Source: Fasciolopsis buskii
Lineage: Eukaryota > Platyhelminthes > Trematoda > Plagiorchiida > Fasciolidae
Reading direction: 5' to 3'
Assembly: GCA_008360955.1 (NCBI GenBank)
Contig: LUCM01007949.1
Coordinates: 167,937 to 231,936, forward strand
DNA: 64,000 nucleotides
In this document: one piece after another, positions 37,956 through 50,055 of the stretch
How positions within the stretch are numbered: the first letter of the stretch is position 1
Layout of the letters: the number at the start of each line of letters is the position of its first letter
Translations under genes and position numbers: made by a program
Notes under the pieces: generated by a model
Seen by the model: the letters and a program-made list of their open reading frames with translations, nothing else
Told to the model about the DNA's origin: nothing
Databases searched by the model: none

Positions 37956-38941
37956 AATCCTTAAGTTTAAACACCTTCAGCCTGTGTACTCCTCGCCTCT
38001 TATGTCATCTTATCTTCTATACTGGCTTGCCAAGACTAACAGGTCGTTCCGGGTGGCCCCAAACCTTCAACTACCCCTAAAACTGCCACCATAGCTCAAT
38101 TCTAGTTGCCACATTTTACGGAATAGATGCGCTATGTTGCGGGTATGTTGTCGCGATCCAATAGTCATAACCCCAAGATGACACCCAAGCCAGACTACCT
38201 CTCTCTCGCGTTTCATATCTCGCATCCGGAGCACACGCGCTGCTAACGCTTCCGTCCTAGTAATGGCGATTCCAAATCTGCTATCCTATCATTCCCGCTA
38301 GAAACCTGTAAGCCAGAACTGGCGCTCGAGTTCTGGCCCGGTCAAACCGAAACTGCGCCAATTATCGCGTTGGATATCTGGACTCGCATCTTTGCAATTA
38401 GATGTAACCGCGATTATTAGTCTCCGTAACGGCTTGTGCACCTCATATTCCTTAACCGTACTGCCGAATAAGGTCAGAAGCCGCGATAACAAAAATTGCA
38501 GCATAGAGGACATTCTTGGTTAGTGTGTTCAATGATGGTTCTTACACGAACTTTCTATTATCTGACACACCTCCCGGTACGGCTTACCGCCATCCGCATA
38601 TAAATGTAATCACTATTCTTGGAAGTTCCCTATTCGAAGCTTCACAAATTTCCTCCGGATAGTTTGAGACAATCTTGACAGTCTTCCTCCACCCTTAGCA
38701 TTTTTTGGCCATTTGTTGTCAAATACGTGTCTCATCCATTTTGCCTGACGTTACGCCTGGCTCTCGCCACGTCCGTCCAATTACCGAATTACCATTGCTT
38801 GTCATCTTTCAGCTCAACGTTTCCGCCCATTACGTAACGCTCCTGTCTTTTGGGGACTCCGGCCATACCTTGACATCCGCCGTTGAGCTCCGTCCGTGTT
38901 GTGTGCTAGCAATGAGCGCATTCAGTGCACTATAATAAGAA
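37956..38941 (+). repeat. Right copy 1 of repeat IR-B
   Basis: Reverse complement of 21,734-22,719. It continues for 43 bp of non-repeated sequence to the N gap. The frame 38,705-38,935 (76 codons) is the same as in the other copies but has no recognised domain. Confidence 0.93.
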
Positions 38942-38984
38942 ATGCCTCGTCGTCCTCTGCTTACAATCAGTCCCAGGATACTCT

Positions 38985-39175
38985 NNNNNNNNNNNNNNNN
39001 NNNNNNNNNNNNNNNNNNNNNNNNNNNNNNNNNNNNNNNNNNNNNNNNNNNNNNNNNNNNNNNNNNNNNNNNNNNNNNNNNNNNNNNNNNNNNNNNNNNN
39101 NNNNNNNNNNNNNNNNNNNNNNNNNNNNNNNNNNNNNNNNNNNNNNNNNNNNNNNNNNNNNNNNNNNNNNNNNNN
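38985..39175. other. Assembly gap (191 N)
   Basis: A run of 191 N. Open frames passing through it are meaningless. It is flanked by two copies of the same 922 bp. Confidence 1.
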
Positions 39176-40097
39176 ACCTTCAACTACCCCTAAAACTGCC
39201 ACCATAGCTCAATTCTAGTTGCCACATTTTACGGAATAGATGCGCTATGTTGCGGGTATGTTGTCGCGATCCAATAGTCATAACCCCAAGATGACACCCA
39301 AGCCAGACTACCTCTCTCTCGCGTTTCATATCTCGCATCCGGAGCACACGCGCTGCTAACGCTTCCGTCCTAGTAATGGCGATTCCAAATCTGCTATCCT
39401 ATCATTCCCGCTAGAAACCTGTAAGCCAGAACTGGCGCTCGAGTTCTGGCCCGGTCAAACCGAAACTGCGCCAATTATCGCGTTGGATATCTGGACTCGC
39501 ATCTTTGCAATTAGATGTAACCGCGATTATTAGTCTCCGTAACGGCTTGTGCACCTCATATTCCTTAACCGTACTGCCGAATAAGGTCAGAAGCCGCGAT
39601 AACAAAAATTGCAGCATAGAGGACATTCTTGGTTAGTGTGTTCAATGATGGTTCTTACACGAACTTTCTATTATCTGACACACCTCCCGGTACGGCTTAC
39701 CGCCATCCGCATATAAATGTAATCACTATTCTTGGAAGTTCCCTATTCGAAGCTTCACAAATTTCCTCCGGATAGTTTGAGACAATCTTGACAGTCTTCC
39801 TCCACCCTTAGCATTTTTTGGCCATTTGTTGTCAAATACGTGTCTCATCCATTTTGCCTGACGTTACGCCTGGCTCTCGCCACGTCCGTCCAATTACCGA
39901 ATTACCATTGCTTGTCATCTTTCAGCTCAACGTTTCCGCCCATTACGTAACGCTCCTGTCTTTTGGGGACTCCGGCCATACCTTGACATCCGCCGTTGAG
40001 CTCCGTCCGTGTTGTGTGCTAGCAATGAGCGCATTCAGTGCACTATAATAAGAAATGCCTCGTCGTCCTCTGCTTACAATCAGTCCCAGGATACTCT
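39176..40097 (+). repeat. 922-bp direct copy of 38,063-38,984
   Basis: Offset 1,113 bp from the first copy, starting right after the gap. The first copy ends at the gap at the base corresponding to 40,097, where this copy runs on into new sequence. This suggests one locus represented by two overlapping contig ends. Confidence 0.95.
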
Positions 40098-42680
40098 TTT
40101 CGGTCTTAAAAAATTAGTTTTCTATTTTTTGGTTTTTACGGGCATACTTATGCTTTCCCCGTTGCTTTGCGTCATTTCTTTTCGCTTTTTAGTGTGCTTC
40201 TGCAATAACTCAACGTTGCTCCCACCCGCATATCCCATTCAATTTTATTATTTGCGGTTCCTATATATTATTCTTGTAAAAGTTTGATCTTGCCTTGAAC
40301 ATGCCTCTCGCAAATCGAGAAATATATATTACTATTCCCACTATTATTATTAACACATTGGCCCCTTTTAATACATTCTTGGCCAATCGACTTGGTACTA
40401 TTCACCAATATAACACTGCACCGCCATCTGTGTAGTCTGGAGGCATAATTGTTGACCTCGCATCCAGGAGATTGTCACTTGCGAGCAGCTTGCGAATCTT
40501 GTAAACTAGTCAAAAGTTCCAGCAGAATTACCTACAACCACCACGCCCACTCATGCCTTCCGATGTGGTAAAAATTGAAAAGGCAAATTCCATAATCAGC
40601 TTCGTCATGTATTGCCCACTTCCGTTATATCTTTTACGACGGTACTTAGACTGTTCTTGACTGCAGGGAACTGCGGCGTAATGTATTGGATTCCAGCCCT
40701 AAATTCCGCCAGAAACTACAAAATGTGGACACCCTACCACATGATGCCTTTGTTTGTGCCACACGCACTGCTGCGCGGACTCCTCATCGTCACGGCTCAT
40801 GGGGTCAACATTGTAGCTCGGATCAGGGGGACGGAGGTTTAGGTTTTGCTACTTGAAGCTAAATCTGATGTCCCTCTTATCTTCTCCACTAACTGTCCAG
40901 ATCGACTTCGAGCCAATTTGGTCACTGGTAATACGAACCCAGCTGGTTTTCCAAACTTCGGTTGCCTTCTGTTCTTGATCGGTCTATCTGCCCTGTCGGA
41001 CCATATCTTTTGCGAAGAATGAGGTAGTTGCCCTGTCGTCCACTCAAGCGCGGCAGGCAAATTGAGAATGGTGTTGCGTTGCACTTGCTCTGATGATCTA
41101 TTACAGCCTCTAGTGGGTACTTATGGACCACTTGCATCGCAACGACTCGTTTTGTTGCCCTCAAGCAATCCACTTAGCCGTGACTGGGCAAGAGAACCCT
41201 CCACGCCCCACATGATATTTCATGGTCAACCTCGGATGGGAGCAAAATGTATTCTTCTATCGCACCTATAGTCTTTCCTATACAAACATTCAGCAGGCAC
41301 AGTAGACATTGGCCAACATTGCACCTTATCTCCGGCACATAGGGCTGATCCACACCTAAATAGAATTTGGGGTTATTGGGCATCGGTAATGCCTTGTTAG
41401 CATTAATATTATCCATTCCCATCTGCAAGAGTGAGTTGGCGCATTCTGTTTATCTAGCTTCGCACTCGGATTGCTCCTAACAGTCCATAGAACCCATTTA
41501 TAAAATTCTCTGAGCGAAAAAACTATTTCTAGCTCTTCTGCAAACTTGGCTATTTCAAGCACTCGACGAGCAGCTATTTACTCACTCATTTTTCTCACCT
41601 ATGGTGCCTTCATCTCTTGAGCTAATTTTTCTTGTAGGTGATGCTCCTTCAGTTCGATCACTGAAATGCTGGCCCTTGAGTTGGTATTGATTCGCCTGAA
41701 ACCTTGTCCTTAGCATTGTATGACTTAACCTTCCATCCAACTCCGTAAATATACCCAGGTTGTTCATGGCAACTGTTAGCAATATAATTGAATAGATGTC
41801 TAATTTGCACGTTCGGACTTGGCCAGAGATCGCGATATACTTCAGGAAGTACAGAAGAAAGTCACAAAGCAGGTTCATCGCCTTTGTGATCCTTCGTGTT
41901 CTTAAAGCCTGACGGATCTTGGCATGGATCTTCTGAAAACTGGCAGAGTTAGGGGTGACGCATTTCTCATATCAACTCTGTTTTCAGCGTCTGGCGGATG
42001 TGTTCTACAGGAATCAGTCTGAAGAAACTCAAACGGCACCACAAAATCGTGTCTAGGCATCGCCCTAGAAGGAATGTGTGAAAACATTTGAGGCACTGAG
42101 TGGCATTTCCTTGAGCAGAGGCCATTAAGGCACAGAGAAGCGAATCCTTCAGAGTACGGTCTTTCTCACCTTGGCCCAAAGTTGCCATCCTCCAACAAAA
42201 AGGGGAAATTTTAAAACAATACACAAATAATAAAAAACAACAGAACGTTAACTTGTGTCTGTGTCAATCAAACCCTATCTACCCTCATTTATCTTCAGAG
42301 ACTGGGTACGCGATGTTGTTTTGCGCATGCCACGGAACTTCCAAGATGCGGCGTTCTCTCACCGTAAAGGTGCGAGAAGTACTCTGCCTTTTTCTTAAGG
42401 CAGAAACTGTGCTTCTGAGACAAGAAGATAATACAAGACCCAGAGTATCATAGACCTTGCATTTGGCCTGCGCAACGGATAAAGACAAAGACGAGAATGA
42501 CAGAATATTCGCAATTTCACCATGAGAAGTGAGGAGGGGGTATACTCTTCTGCTGTTGAGGCACTGGCTGATCAAAGGGGCTTTCTTGCAAGAACATGGA
42601 CGATAGGGCATCTCGCCTTAACGTCCTTTGATCTAAACGGAACCCAACCTAACTGGGATAACTGAGATCATAGTGAGAAC
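40098..42680. other. Unassigned region with short degraded frames
   Basis: Overlapping short - strand frames between 42,224 and 40,839 (longest 98 codons at 41,878-41,582) give the impression of one decayed long reading frame on the - strand, possibly a retrotransposon gag or polyprotein. No diagnostic motif (zinc knuckle, protease D-T/S-G, RT) could be found. Nothing is recognised between 40,098 and 40,600. Confidence 0.35.
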
Positions 42681-42689
42681 TTACACCCA

Positions 42690-44080
42690 GCTTTTTAAAT
42701 CATTGCTAGGTGAAGGGCGACTATTCGCGATCTGGTTCACGTCAACTGTCAAACCAGTGCGAAAAGGCGGGGAGGTGCCCGTGAGAGCTATAGACCAGTG
42801 AGTGTGATATCCATCCTGCAGGAAACCCTCGAAAGGGACATCCGCTACTGAGCAACTAACCACTTGGTGGCCAACAAGCTCACGAAAGTAGAACAACATA
42901 GTTTTCAGAAAAAATGTCCGTATCTAACCAACTTCCCTAGGCTCCTGGACGAAGGACCAGGCACGATGGACAGGGGCGAAAAAGGAGACGTCCGTTATTG
43001 GTCTTTCAGAAGTCCTTGGATTCCGGCGACCAGGGGTTACTGGAGCAGAATGTGAAGGCTTTCGGGGTGGACGCCAAGGTGTACAACTGAATAGCGCGGA
43101 GTCCGAAGGCTTGATCTTTCAAGGTAAAAATCGGCATATGTCTACTCGACAAGGCTGCTGTACGGCGAAGTGACTAAAGGGTCTGTCGTAGGGCCAGTGC
43201 CACTGTTGATGTATTTACCGACTTAAATAGCGGGTAGGTGAATCTGCGTTTTATATTTGAAGGTGACAACAAATTATTTGGAACAGCAAACAGTGAAGCT
43301 TTCTAGAGGGAAATGGATAAAGATTGCTAATGGTCGGTAATAGGGGATCTTCGGCTGAATTTGAGCAAGTGCCAGCTGCTCATGGAAGGAGTAGTCAATC
43401 CCGCCGGAAACATGGCTGCACCTTGACATCAAGTCGCGATGGAACAGACGCAGAAAGGAAGAAACCTAGGGATACAAGTGATTGCGAACTTCAACTCTAG
43501 TCTACAATATGAGAAAGTGGCCAAGAAGACATGGTGTGCTTTCGCCAACATAAGAGGACTGTGGAATCTGGGAGGTTCAGGGTTCTACTGGAGCTGATCA
43601 GGGGGTTTGCCCAACCGCAGTTGGAGTATTGTGTCCAGGCATGGAGACCGTATTTTGCAAGATATGAAAACGCTGGGGAAGGTTCAGCGTATGTATACAC
43701 ACCAGTATGGACAGCTGAGACAAATGAGTCGAGGCTAAGGGCACCAGGCTTGTACTCTCTGGAAGGACGTAAGAAAGGAGACTTAACCCATGCCTTCAAG
43801 ATAGTTAAGGAGCTGGCCGGGGTATGGATCACAGTAAGGTGCTAATTCAGACAAAGAGGATGAAAAGTTAAGAGGACATTAAAAGCGGTTGCGAGAAAGC
43901 TTGTAACTCCATTGTTGAAAAGTACGTCGTTTGCCATGCGAGTGGCAAATGGCTAGAAAAAGTTACCAGAAGCATTGGTCGAGGAGAAATCAGTGAGCTA
44001 ATTCGAAAGGAGTTCAATATCATATGGTGAAGGCAGTGTGTGAATGGTAAGACTGAGGAAGATGGTGGAGGTGGATGCTT
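42690..44080 (+). mobile_element. CR1-like LINE fragment, RT to C-terminus
   Basis: In order: VISILQETLERDI (the P-V-S-L-x-x-I-L-x-K-x-x-E block) at about 42,808-42,845, EQHSFQKKCPYLTNFPRLLD near 42,890, a disrupted D-F-S-E-A-F-equivalent near 43,000, FIFEGDNKLFGTANSEAF near 43,255-43,305, then PQLEYCVQAWRPYFARYENA at 43,612 and GLYSLEGRKKGDLTHAFKIV at 43,747-43,810. The catalytic FADD box reads FEGD, so the polymerase is dead. Frames shift several times. The 104-codon frame 43,531-43,845 carries the C-terminal block. Confidence 0.85.
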
Positions 44081-44270
44081 CTCAGTAATGGTTGTCCATT
44101 AAGGGATCATGAGCATGAGATTGAGATTCACATACATGAGTCGCAATTCAGCCAAAAGCACTGGGACTGGCTTACATTCTCATTTTGTCGAAGCATCGTC
44201 TGATTCGAGGAGCTTGCGGTGCAAGAACCGGGAGGACAACGCATCTCTTCCTAAAGTCGGTAATGTGACT

Positions 44271-44300
44271 GGAGCTGGAGCTGGAGCTGGAACTGGAACT
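44271..44300 (+). repeat. GGAGCT hexamer repeat
   Basis: About five tandem units of GGAGCT, passing into GGAACT in the last two. It lies inside a 96-codon frame (44,109-44,399) that is not recognised. Confidence 0.85.
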
Positions 44301-44719
44301 AGACTGAACGTCCAAACTGCGCTACACCAGTTTGGTTGGGGCTCATCCGTGGCCGTCTCTAGGACTGGTGTTATTTTGGGCGAAATAGATGCAAATTGAG
44401 GAAATCACTAGGTTTGACGAGAATTTCTTGGTAATGACTGACGCGGAACAAACGTAGGTTGAAGGGATACTGGAAGTGGAGCGCCTTCGAAATTGGAAGA
44501 CAAGCTAACCCCACCTTAATCTGTTCATTTCAATATAGTTCAGTTGGCATAGGGGGGAGCTACCCAAAAGACCGGAGGGGCATCCAGAATTTCCCGGTAC
44601 TATGCACGGAATGACGCCCAGCTCCGCGGATGTTTACTTGATGTTCCAGTGGCTTAGTTTTGCCGCAAATAAATGTAGAAAATACTAATCTCACTCATGC
44701 TGTTAGAGATTACTGGGTA

Positions 44720-46440
44720 GGCGTTCCATGATGTACAAATTTGCATTACGGCAATCGTTCATTAGACAGGACGCCAAACTGCTGCTACATCACTCCGTCT
44801 AAGTCCTATTTTTCCATCTCACGGAAGACCTCGTTCCGGTTTTCGCCTAACGGGGTCTTAAGCGGTTTTGCGCATTACCGTTTCACCAACTCGCCGTTCA
44901 AGCTGTTTTACCTATTCACCGCCCTGCTCATAAAGATGCTGGCCCGCACATTTAACCTACATCTTCTTTTCCCGAGCACATCTGCGTTCGCCTCCTCCAG
45001 GCCCTGTAGTATCTTGAACTTTTTAGTAATGTCCTCATTGATCTGCACTGTTATAGTGATAAGCCACCATGTCTTTTAACATCGTATGATAGTTTTTTCT
45101 TGCTTGCCTCTCTGCCGATCATGTTACGAACTGTTGAACCTGTTCTAGGCATGTTTTGTTTTTTAGCTATGAAGACCGAGTCGGCACGCAGTACTCTAGG
45201 TAATGCCTAAGTACTGCATTATACAGAGGAATAAAATTGGCTCTCAACACGAGATAACGGACCTTAACCCAAAAGTTTCTCTCCGGACCCTGTTAACAGC
45301 CTCCTAACACTGCTCTGCCCATTTCAGTCGCCCTCACTCCGAGGTCGTTCGTAACCTGAGTCGCACTGAACAAGAATGTCCCAAGTCCTACTGTGACTGA
45401 GTGCGAAGGTGGCTCTTGCCCTCGTTCAGAGGCATGCTCCAGTTGATAGCTCAATCAGTTGACTTCTCTAAATCCCCTGACAAATTTGCTGTCACCACCG
45501 CCTATCATTTTCCCATCGTCTGCAAATAAAAAACGGTATCATTATCACCGATACCAATTCGTTTATGTATACAAGAAGCAACAAGGAACCCAGAGATTGA
45601 TCCTTCAGGAACACTGCTGGTTATGCATCTCTTGCCATGACAATAAAGCATTTGTCACTTAGGAAGTCCTTCGCTCAACGGTGCAATTCTCCGGGCATCT
45701 CAAACGTCTACAGCTTGTGCATTAGCAGTCGGTGATTGGCCGAGTCGGGAGCCTGGCTAAGACCAGCTTAGTACTAACTCCAGGAATTTAAGCGGGCCTG
45801 AGAAGCGCAACCTGCCTTGCAGGATACCGTGTTGGGCCTTGTGTAACAACACTCCATCCAACACTTGCATCTGTTCCTCCTGATTAGCTTTCCTAAACAC
45901 GTACACAGTATGAATGTAAAACTCACCGATCGGTAGTTATCAACCAACGTTCGCTGCCACCCTTGTGAATAGTTACCACTTGATAACTCCTCGCCAGCTG
46001 GTACGCTCCCCTGTGCAGCCATGGCGTGAAGTACGCTACACAATTCAGCTAACAATACCTCCTAGTGACTTTACAGTCGCCGAGTGTACACCATCGGGAC
46101 CGGTTGATTTGTTTGTTCGCGGCCTCTTCGGAATTTCGCTAACTTCCTCCGCTGTTATCATCAGTTGAAGTACGTTGGCGGCGTTAGTTCGATGTGCAAT
46201 AGCCACTGGATTTTCCTTGTTCTGTCGATGTACGTTCTGGAAGTACGCGCACAGTCCTTCCGATTTGTTTCAGTTGTCGCACGTACAAGCTTACCCACCC
46301 TATTTCTGATTACACTCTTCGGACTTGCTTTAACCATCCTTGCAAGTGCTAACTCAGAATATCTCGTATCCTCCTTCGGACCACTTTCTCATTTTCGAGA
46401 GGTTTTCTGAGACTTACATGTCATTTCCAGGCTTCTTCGC
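44720..46440 (-). mobile_element. CR1-like LINE fragment, RT to C-terminus, opposite strand
   Basis: Read right to left: the D-G-V-H/P-S block near 46,110-46,080, then the 93-codon frame 46,055-45,774 with VPAGEELSSGN, QRTLVDNYRSVSFTFILC and CLGKLIRR (the RT fingers). A frame-broken palm follows at about 45,770-45,080, and a C-terminal block near 45,060-44,850 with LNVRASIFMSRAVNR, the usual F-F-S-x-R-V-x-x-x-W-N-x-L-P region. It faces the copy at 42,690-44,080, giving two convergent fragments. Confidence 0.8.
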
Positions 46441-46462
46441 TTTCTAGCTCCTTGTAGACTCG

Positions 46463-46860
46463 CTATCCTTGATTTATTTTCTTAATATTGACAGAGAATG
46501 GTAGGTTCTTGCAACACAAAATGCATGGGGCGCGTAATACTGGAGTGGCATTGGGTTTCGCGCAGTGCTTGAAGTCACAGGATACGAGACGTAGCGTTGA
46601 TCGGTGCCGGAGTGAATTGACGACCCAGCAGATAATGGCACCATTTGCGGAGAGTTTCGAAGATACCCTAAGTCTCCTCAACAGCTGAATAGCATCCTTC
46701 ATTAGGCGACAAAGCTATCGAGAAGAACGCCACTGATCGACCATTTTGATCTGGGGTTGGTGCGACAGCGATATCAGAGCCATCCGTTCTAATGAACAGA
46801 GCGTTCTTAGGCTTAACAGCAGTGACGGCTCCGTTTTGAAGGTTATACTTCAGCACTTCG
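46463..46860 (-). mobile_element. Ty3/gypsy RNase H fragment
   Basis: The frame 46,856-46,668 reads IRTDGSDIAVAPTPDQNGRS (the L-x-T-D-A-S motif, with the catalytic Asp kept) and VAFFSIALSPNEGCYSAVE (the V-A-F-x-S-R-x-L-x-x-x-E-x-x-Y-x-x-x-E motif), which is diagnostic of Ty3/gypsy RNase H. The continuation at 46,702-46,463 overlaps in another frame and resembles the region up to the Y-R-P-G-x-x-N-x-x-x-D-A-L-S-R tether, heavily altered. No integrase or LTR was found. Confidence 0.75.
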
Positions 46861-46883
46861 AATATATGTTTGACGTGATGGGG

Positions 46884-48638
46884 CGGCTGTCCTCCCTACC
46901 AGTAGCCGTTCATTAGTCTCCATGAGTTACACGCCTACAAATATTTCCATACTACATCGGTCGTCGCACAGGATAATGAGGACCGCACTGCCCATTGCAT
47001 CGAGCGCAGTTGGGGTTGGTAGTGATAAGCATACTACTGCTCAGAGTTCCCTCTGTTTTATTCAACCTGACTCTGTCTCCAACGGAATCTCTATGCCCTT
47101 TTTGCCTAACTCTTATGTCCCCACTGATCTCATGCCCGATACTCGCAACGGTTTATTGTCAAGTAGTGTAGTAGGTGTTTTTCAGTCTGTTAGCCCACAT
47201 TTTCTCAAGACTCGTCAGCCTCTGAATCTGGGTTCGTTCAATGTGCGCACTTTAATACAGGCTGGCCAACAGGCGTGTTTGACTCTGACAGTGGATTCAC
47301 TTTCAATTGATGTCTATTGCGTGAGTGAAAAACGAATTCATGATTCGAGTGGAGTAGAGTAGAGTAGAGTGATTCACCTGACAGCGCCGTGTCTCGTTAA
47401 GATATTTCCTTCATACTTCAGGAGACGAAGCGGCTCAAGCTGTGGGTCAACGCGGTGTAGGAATAGCTTTAAGTGAGATGATTGAAGCAGCTCTTCTAGA
47501 CTGGATCTCGGTTAACAGTCGTTTGTGCGCCGTGAGCCTGCAGGGATCAACCGGCGTCCGAAAGGATAGTAGTGTTAAGCGCAGTTTATTTGCCGTCTCG
47601 GTACACGCGGCACTGACATGGAGAATGACGAGTTTTGCGATGACCTCGTCACCCTTGTTCGGGAGAGCAAACGCTCTGACATTGTAGTGGTGGGGGTGAT
47701 TTTACTGCACAAGTTGGAAAGCTGAGTGCATCAGAATCCTGTTTAGGTGGGCGATACGCCTTGCGCGCTCAGCAAACTGGTAAAGGGGAAAGATTTCTCC
47801 AGTTCTGTGCAAACGGTAACTTCGTCATGGATGAGGGGATGAGAGATGCTTTACGAGGTCTCCGGGATGTAGGAATCGAGCTGGCGATGGTGAGATGCTG
47901 TTTGATCTGGATGTCTTGTGGCTTTTCGAAACCGCCGACCATGCACAACGCGCATTAGATAGATTCTTTAGGTTGGTTGCTCAGTTTGGCATGTGCTTTG
48001 CACCTCCAAAGTGCAAAGTGCTATTATAGCACTGGATTGCGGTTGTTCCAAACGTGATGGTAGATGGAGAGGAGCTAATGATTGTGCACCGCTTCAATTA
48101 CCCTGCCTGGTGCGTGTCGAACGATGATAGCTTGGCAGTAGAGTACGCTGGTTGGGTCACGTGCTGCGTATGGCGAACACTCGTCTACCATATCGTGCCC
48201 TATTTTGTGTTCCTCCCAAGAAATGGAAGAAGCCATGCGGACGACAACAGACGACGTGGCAACGTGGGATGAGAAAATGTACAGCGAACTTAGGCAAAGT
48301 AGATATATCATGTCTTGTTGGTTGGGGTCCGAAAGACCCGTCAACTAGCTGGCTGGTGACACTTAAGGATATGGCAGTGAACCGTGAACAGTGGCGATCG
48401 TATTGTCATTTTCTATCGAATGAGAGTGATTGAAAGAGTGCGTTTGTACAGCTAGACTGTGTTCCATGTGTTAGCTGCAGCAGCGTCTTATCTTATCCTG
48501 TGTAGGTCCACTCCCTGTTCCTCTTGGATATTCACTATTTTATAGAAAATTGTAACTCTGGGGAAAAGGCGGCGGTCAGTGAGGCTTGCCTTGCTTTTTA
48601 ACGCTGAACGATGATGTCCGCGGAACAGGAATCGAGGC
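46884..48638 (+). mobile_element. Internally deleted RTE-like LINE derivative, copy 1
   Basis: Starts 5'-truncated in the leader shared with 53,786 onward. The frame 46,922-47,362 enters the endonuclease (LGSFNVRTLIQAGQQACL, then VYCVSEKRI) and stops in a GAGTA repeat. At about 47,810 the endonuclease segment GERFLQFCANGNF is joined directly to the late RT segment VMDEGMRDALRGL, skipping the RT core. A second deletion near 48,142 joins the post-RT block to the C-terminal block (HVLRMANTRLPYRALF... to CHFLSNESD, ending 48,433). It cannot encode RT and would need help in trans. Confidence 0.85.
47347..47370 (+). repeat. GAGTA pentamer repeat that terminates the endonuclease frame
   Basis: About five units of GAGTA/GAGTG. 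The unit carries TAG in the coding frame, so the endonuclease frame ends here. The same expansion is at 48,666-48,689 (duplicate) and 51,687-51,710. Confidence 0.85.
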
Positions 48639-48639
48639 N

Positions 48640-49957
48640 GTGAGTGAAAAACGAATTCATGATTCGAGTGGAGTAGAGTAGAGTAGAGTGATTCACCTGA
48701 CAGCGCCGTGTCTCGTTAAGATATTTCCTTCATACTTCAGGAGACGAAGCGGCTCAAGCTGTGGGTCAACGCGGTGTAGGAATAGCTTTAAGTGAGATGA
48801 TTGAAGCAGCTCTTCTAGACTGGATCTCGGTTAACAGTCGTTTGTGCGCCGTGAGCCTGCAGGGATCAACCGGCGTCCGAAAGGATAGTAGTGTTAAGCG
48901 CAGTTTATTTGCCGTCTCGGTACACGCGGCACTGACATGGAGAATGACGAGTTTTGCGATGACCTCGTCACCCTTGTTCGGGAGAGCAAACGCTCTGACA
49001 TTGTAGTGGTGGGGGTGATTTTACTGCACAAGTTGGAAAGCTGAGTGCATCAGAATCCTGTTTAGGTGGGCGATACGCCTTGCGCGCTCAGCAAACTGGT
49101 AAAGGGGAAAGATTTCTCCAGTTCTGTGCAAACGGTAACTTCGTCATGGATGAGGGGATGAGAGATGCTTTACGAGGTCTCCGGGATGTAGGAATCGAGC
49201 TGGCGATGGTGAGATGCTGTTTGATCTGGATGTCTTGTGGCTTTTCGAAACCGCCGACCATGCACAACGCGCATTAGATAGATTCTTTAGGTTGGTTGCT
49301 CAGTTTGGCATGTGCTTTGCACCTCCAAAGTGCAAAGTGCTATTATAGCACTGGATTGCGGTTGTTCCAAACGTGATGGTAGATGGAGAGGAGCTAATGA
49401 TTGTGCACCGCTTCAATTACCCTGCCTGGTGCGTGTCGAACGATGATAGCTTGGCAGTAGAGTACGCTGGTTGGGTCACGTGCTGCGTATGGCGAACACT
49501 CGTCTACCATATCGTGCCCTATTTTGTGTTCCTCCCAAGAAATGGAAGAAGCCATGCGGACGACAACAGACGACGTGGCAACGTGGGATGAGAAAATGTA
49601 CAGCGAACTTAGGCAAAGTAGATATATCATGTCTTGTTGGTTGGGGTCCGAAAGACCCGTCAACTAGCTGGCTGGTGACACTTAAGGATATGGCAGTGAA
49701 CCGTGAACAGTGGCGATCGTATTGTCATTTTCTATCGAATGAGAGTGATTGAAAGAGTGCGTTTGTACAGCTAGACTGTGTTCCATGTGTTAGCTGCAGC
49801 AGCGTCTTATCTTATCCTGTGTAGGTCCACTCCCTGTTCCTCTTGGATATTCACTATTTTATAGAAAATTGTAACTCTGGGGAAAAGGCGGCGGTCAGTG
49901 AGGCTTGCCTTGCTTTTTAACGCTGAACGATGATGTCCGCGGAACAGGAATCGAGGC
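48640..49957 (+). repeat. 1,318-bp duplicate of 47,321-48,638 after a single N
   Basis: Identical to 47,321-48,638 at an offset of 1,319 bp wherever compared, starting immediately after the N at 48,639. It repeats most of the RTE-like derivative. It then runs on into new sequence at 49,958. This is most simply an unmerged contig overlap. Confidence 0.95.
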
Positions 49958-50055
49958 CTAATTTGCCGCCTAGCTGACATTTACTCTCCTTCAGGCGGCC
50001 GATGCGCGTACTGTGGTCCTCGGATAGGACTGCAATCTCTTCGGTGGACTGTTCT

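Noticed and set aside
38830..39218. Several long frames crossing the N gap
   Set aside because: They are made of unknown bases and carry no information.
41174..42224. Possible LTR-retrotransposon gag region on the - strand
   Set aside because: The pattern of short frames suggests a decayed long frame, but no zinc knuckle, protease or RT motif could be read, so no family was assigned.
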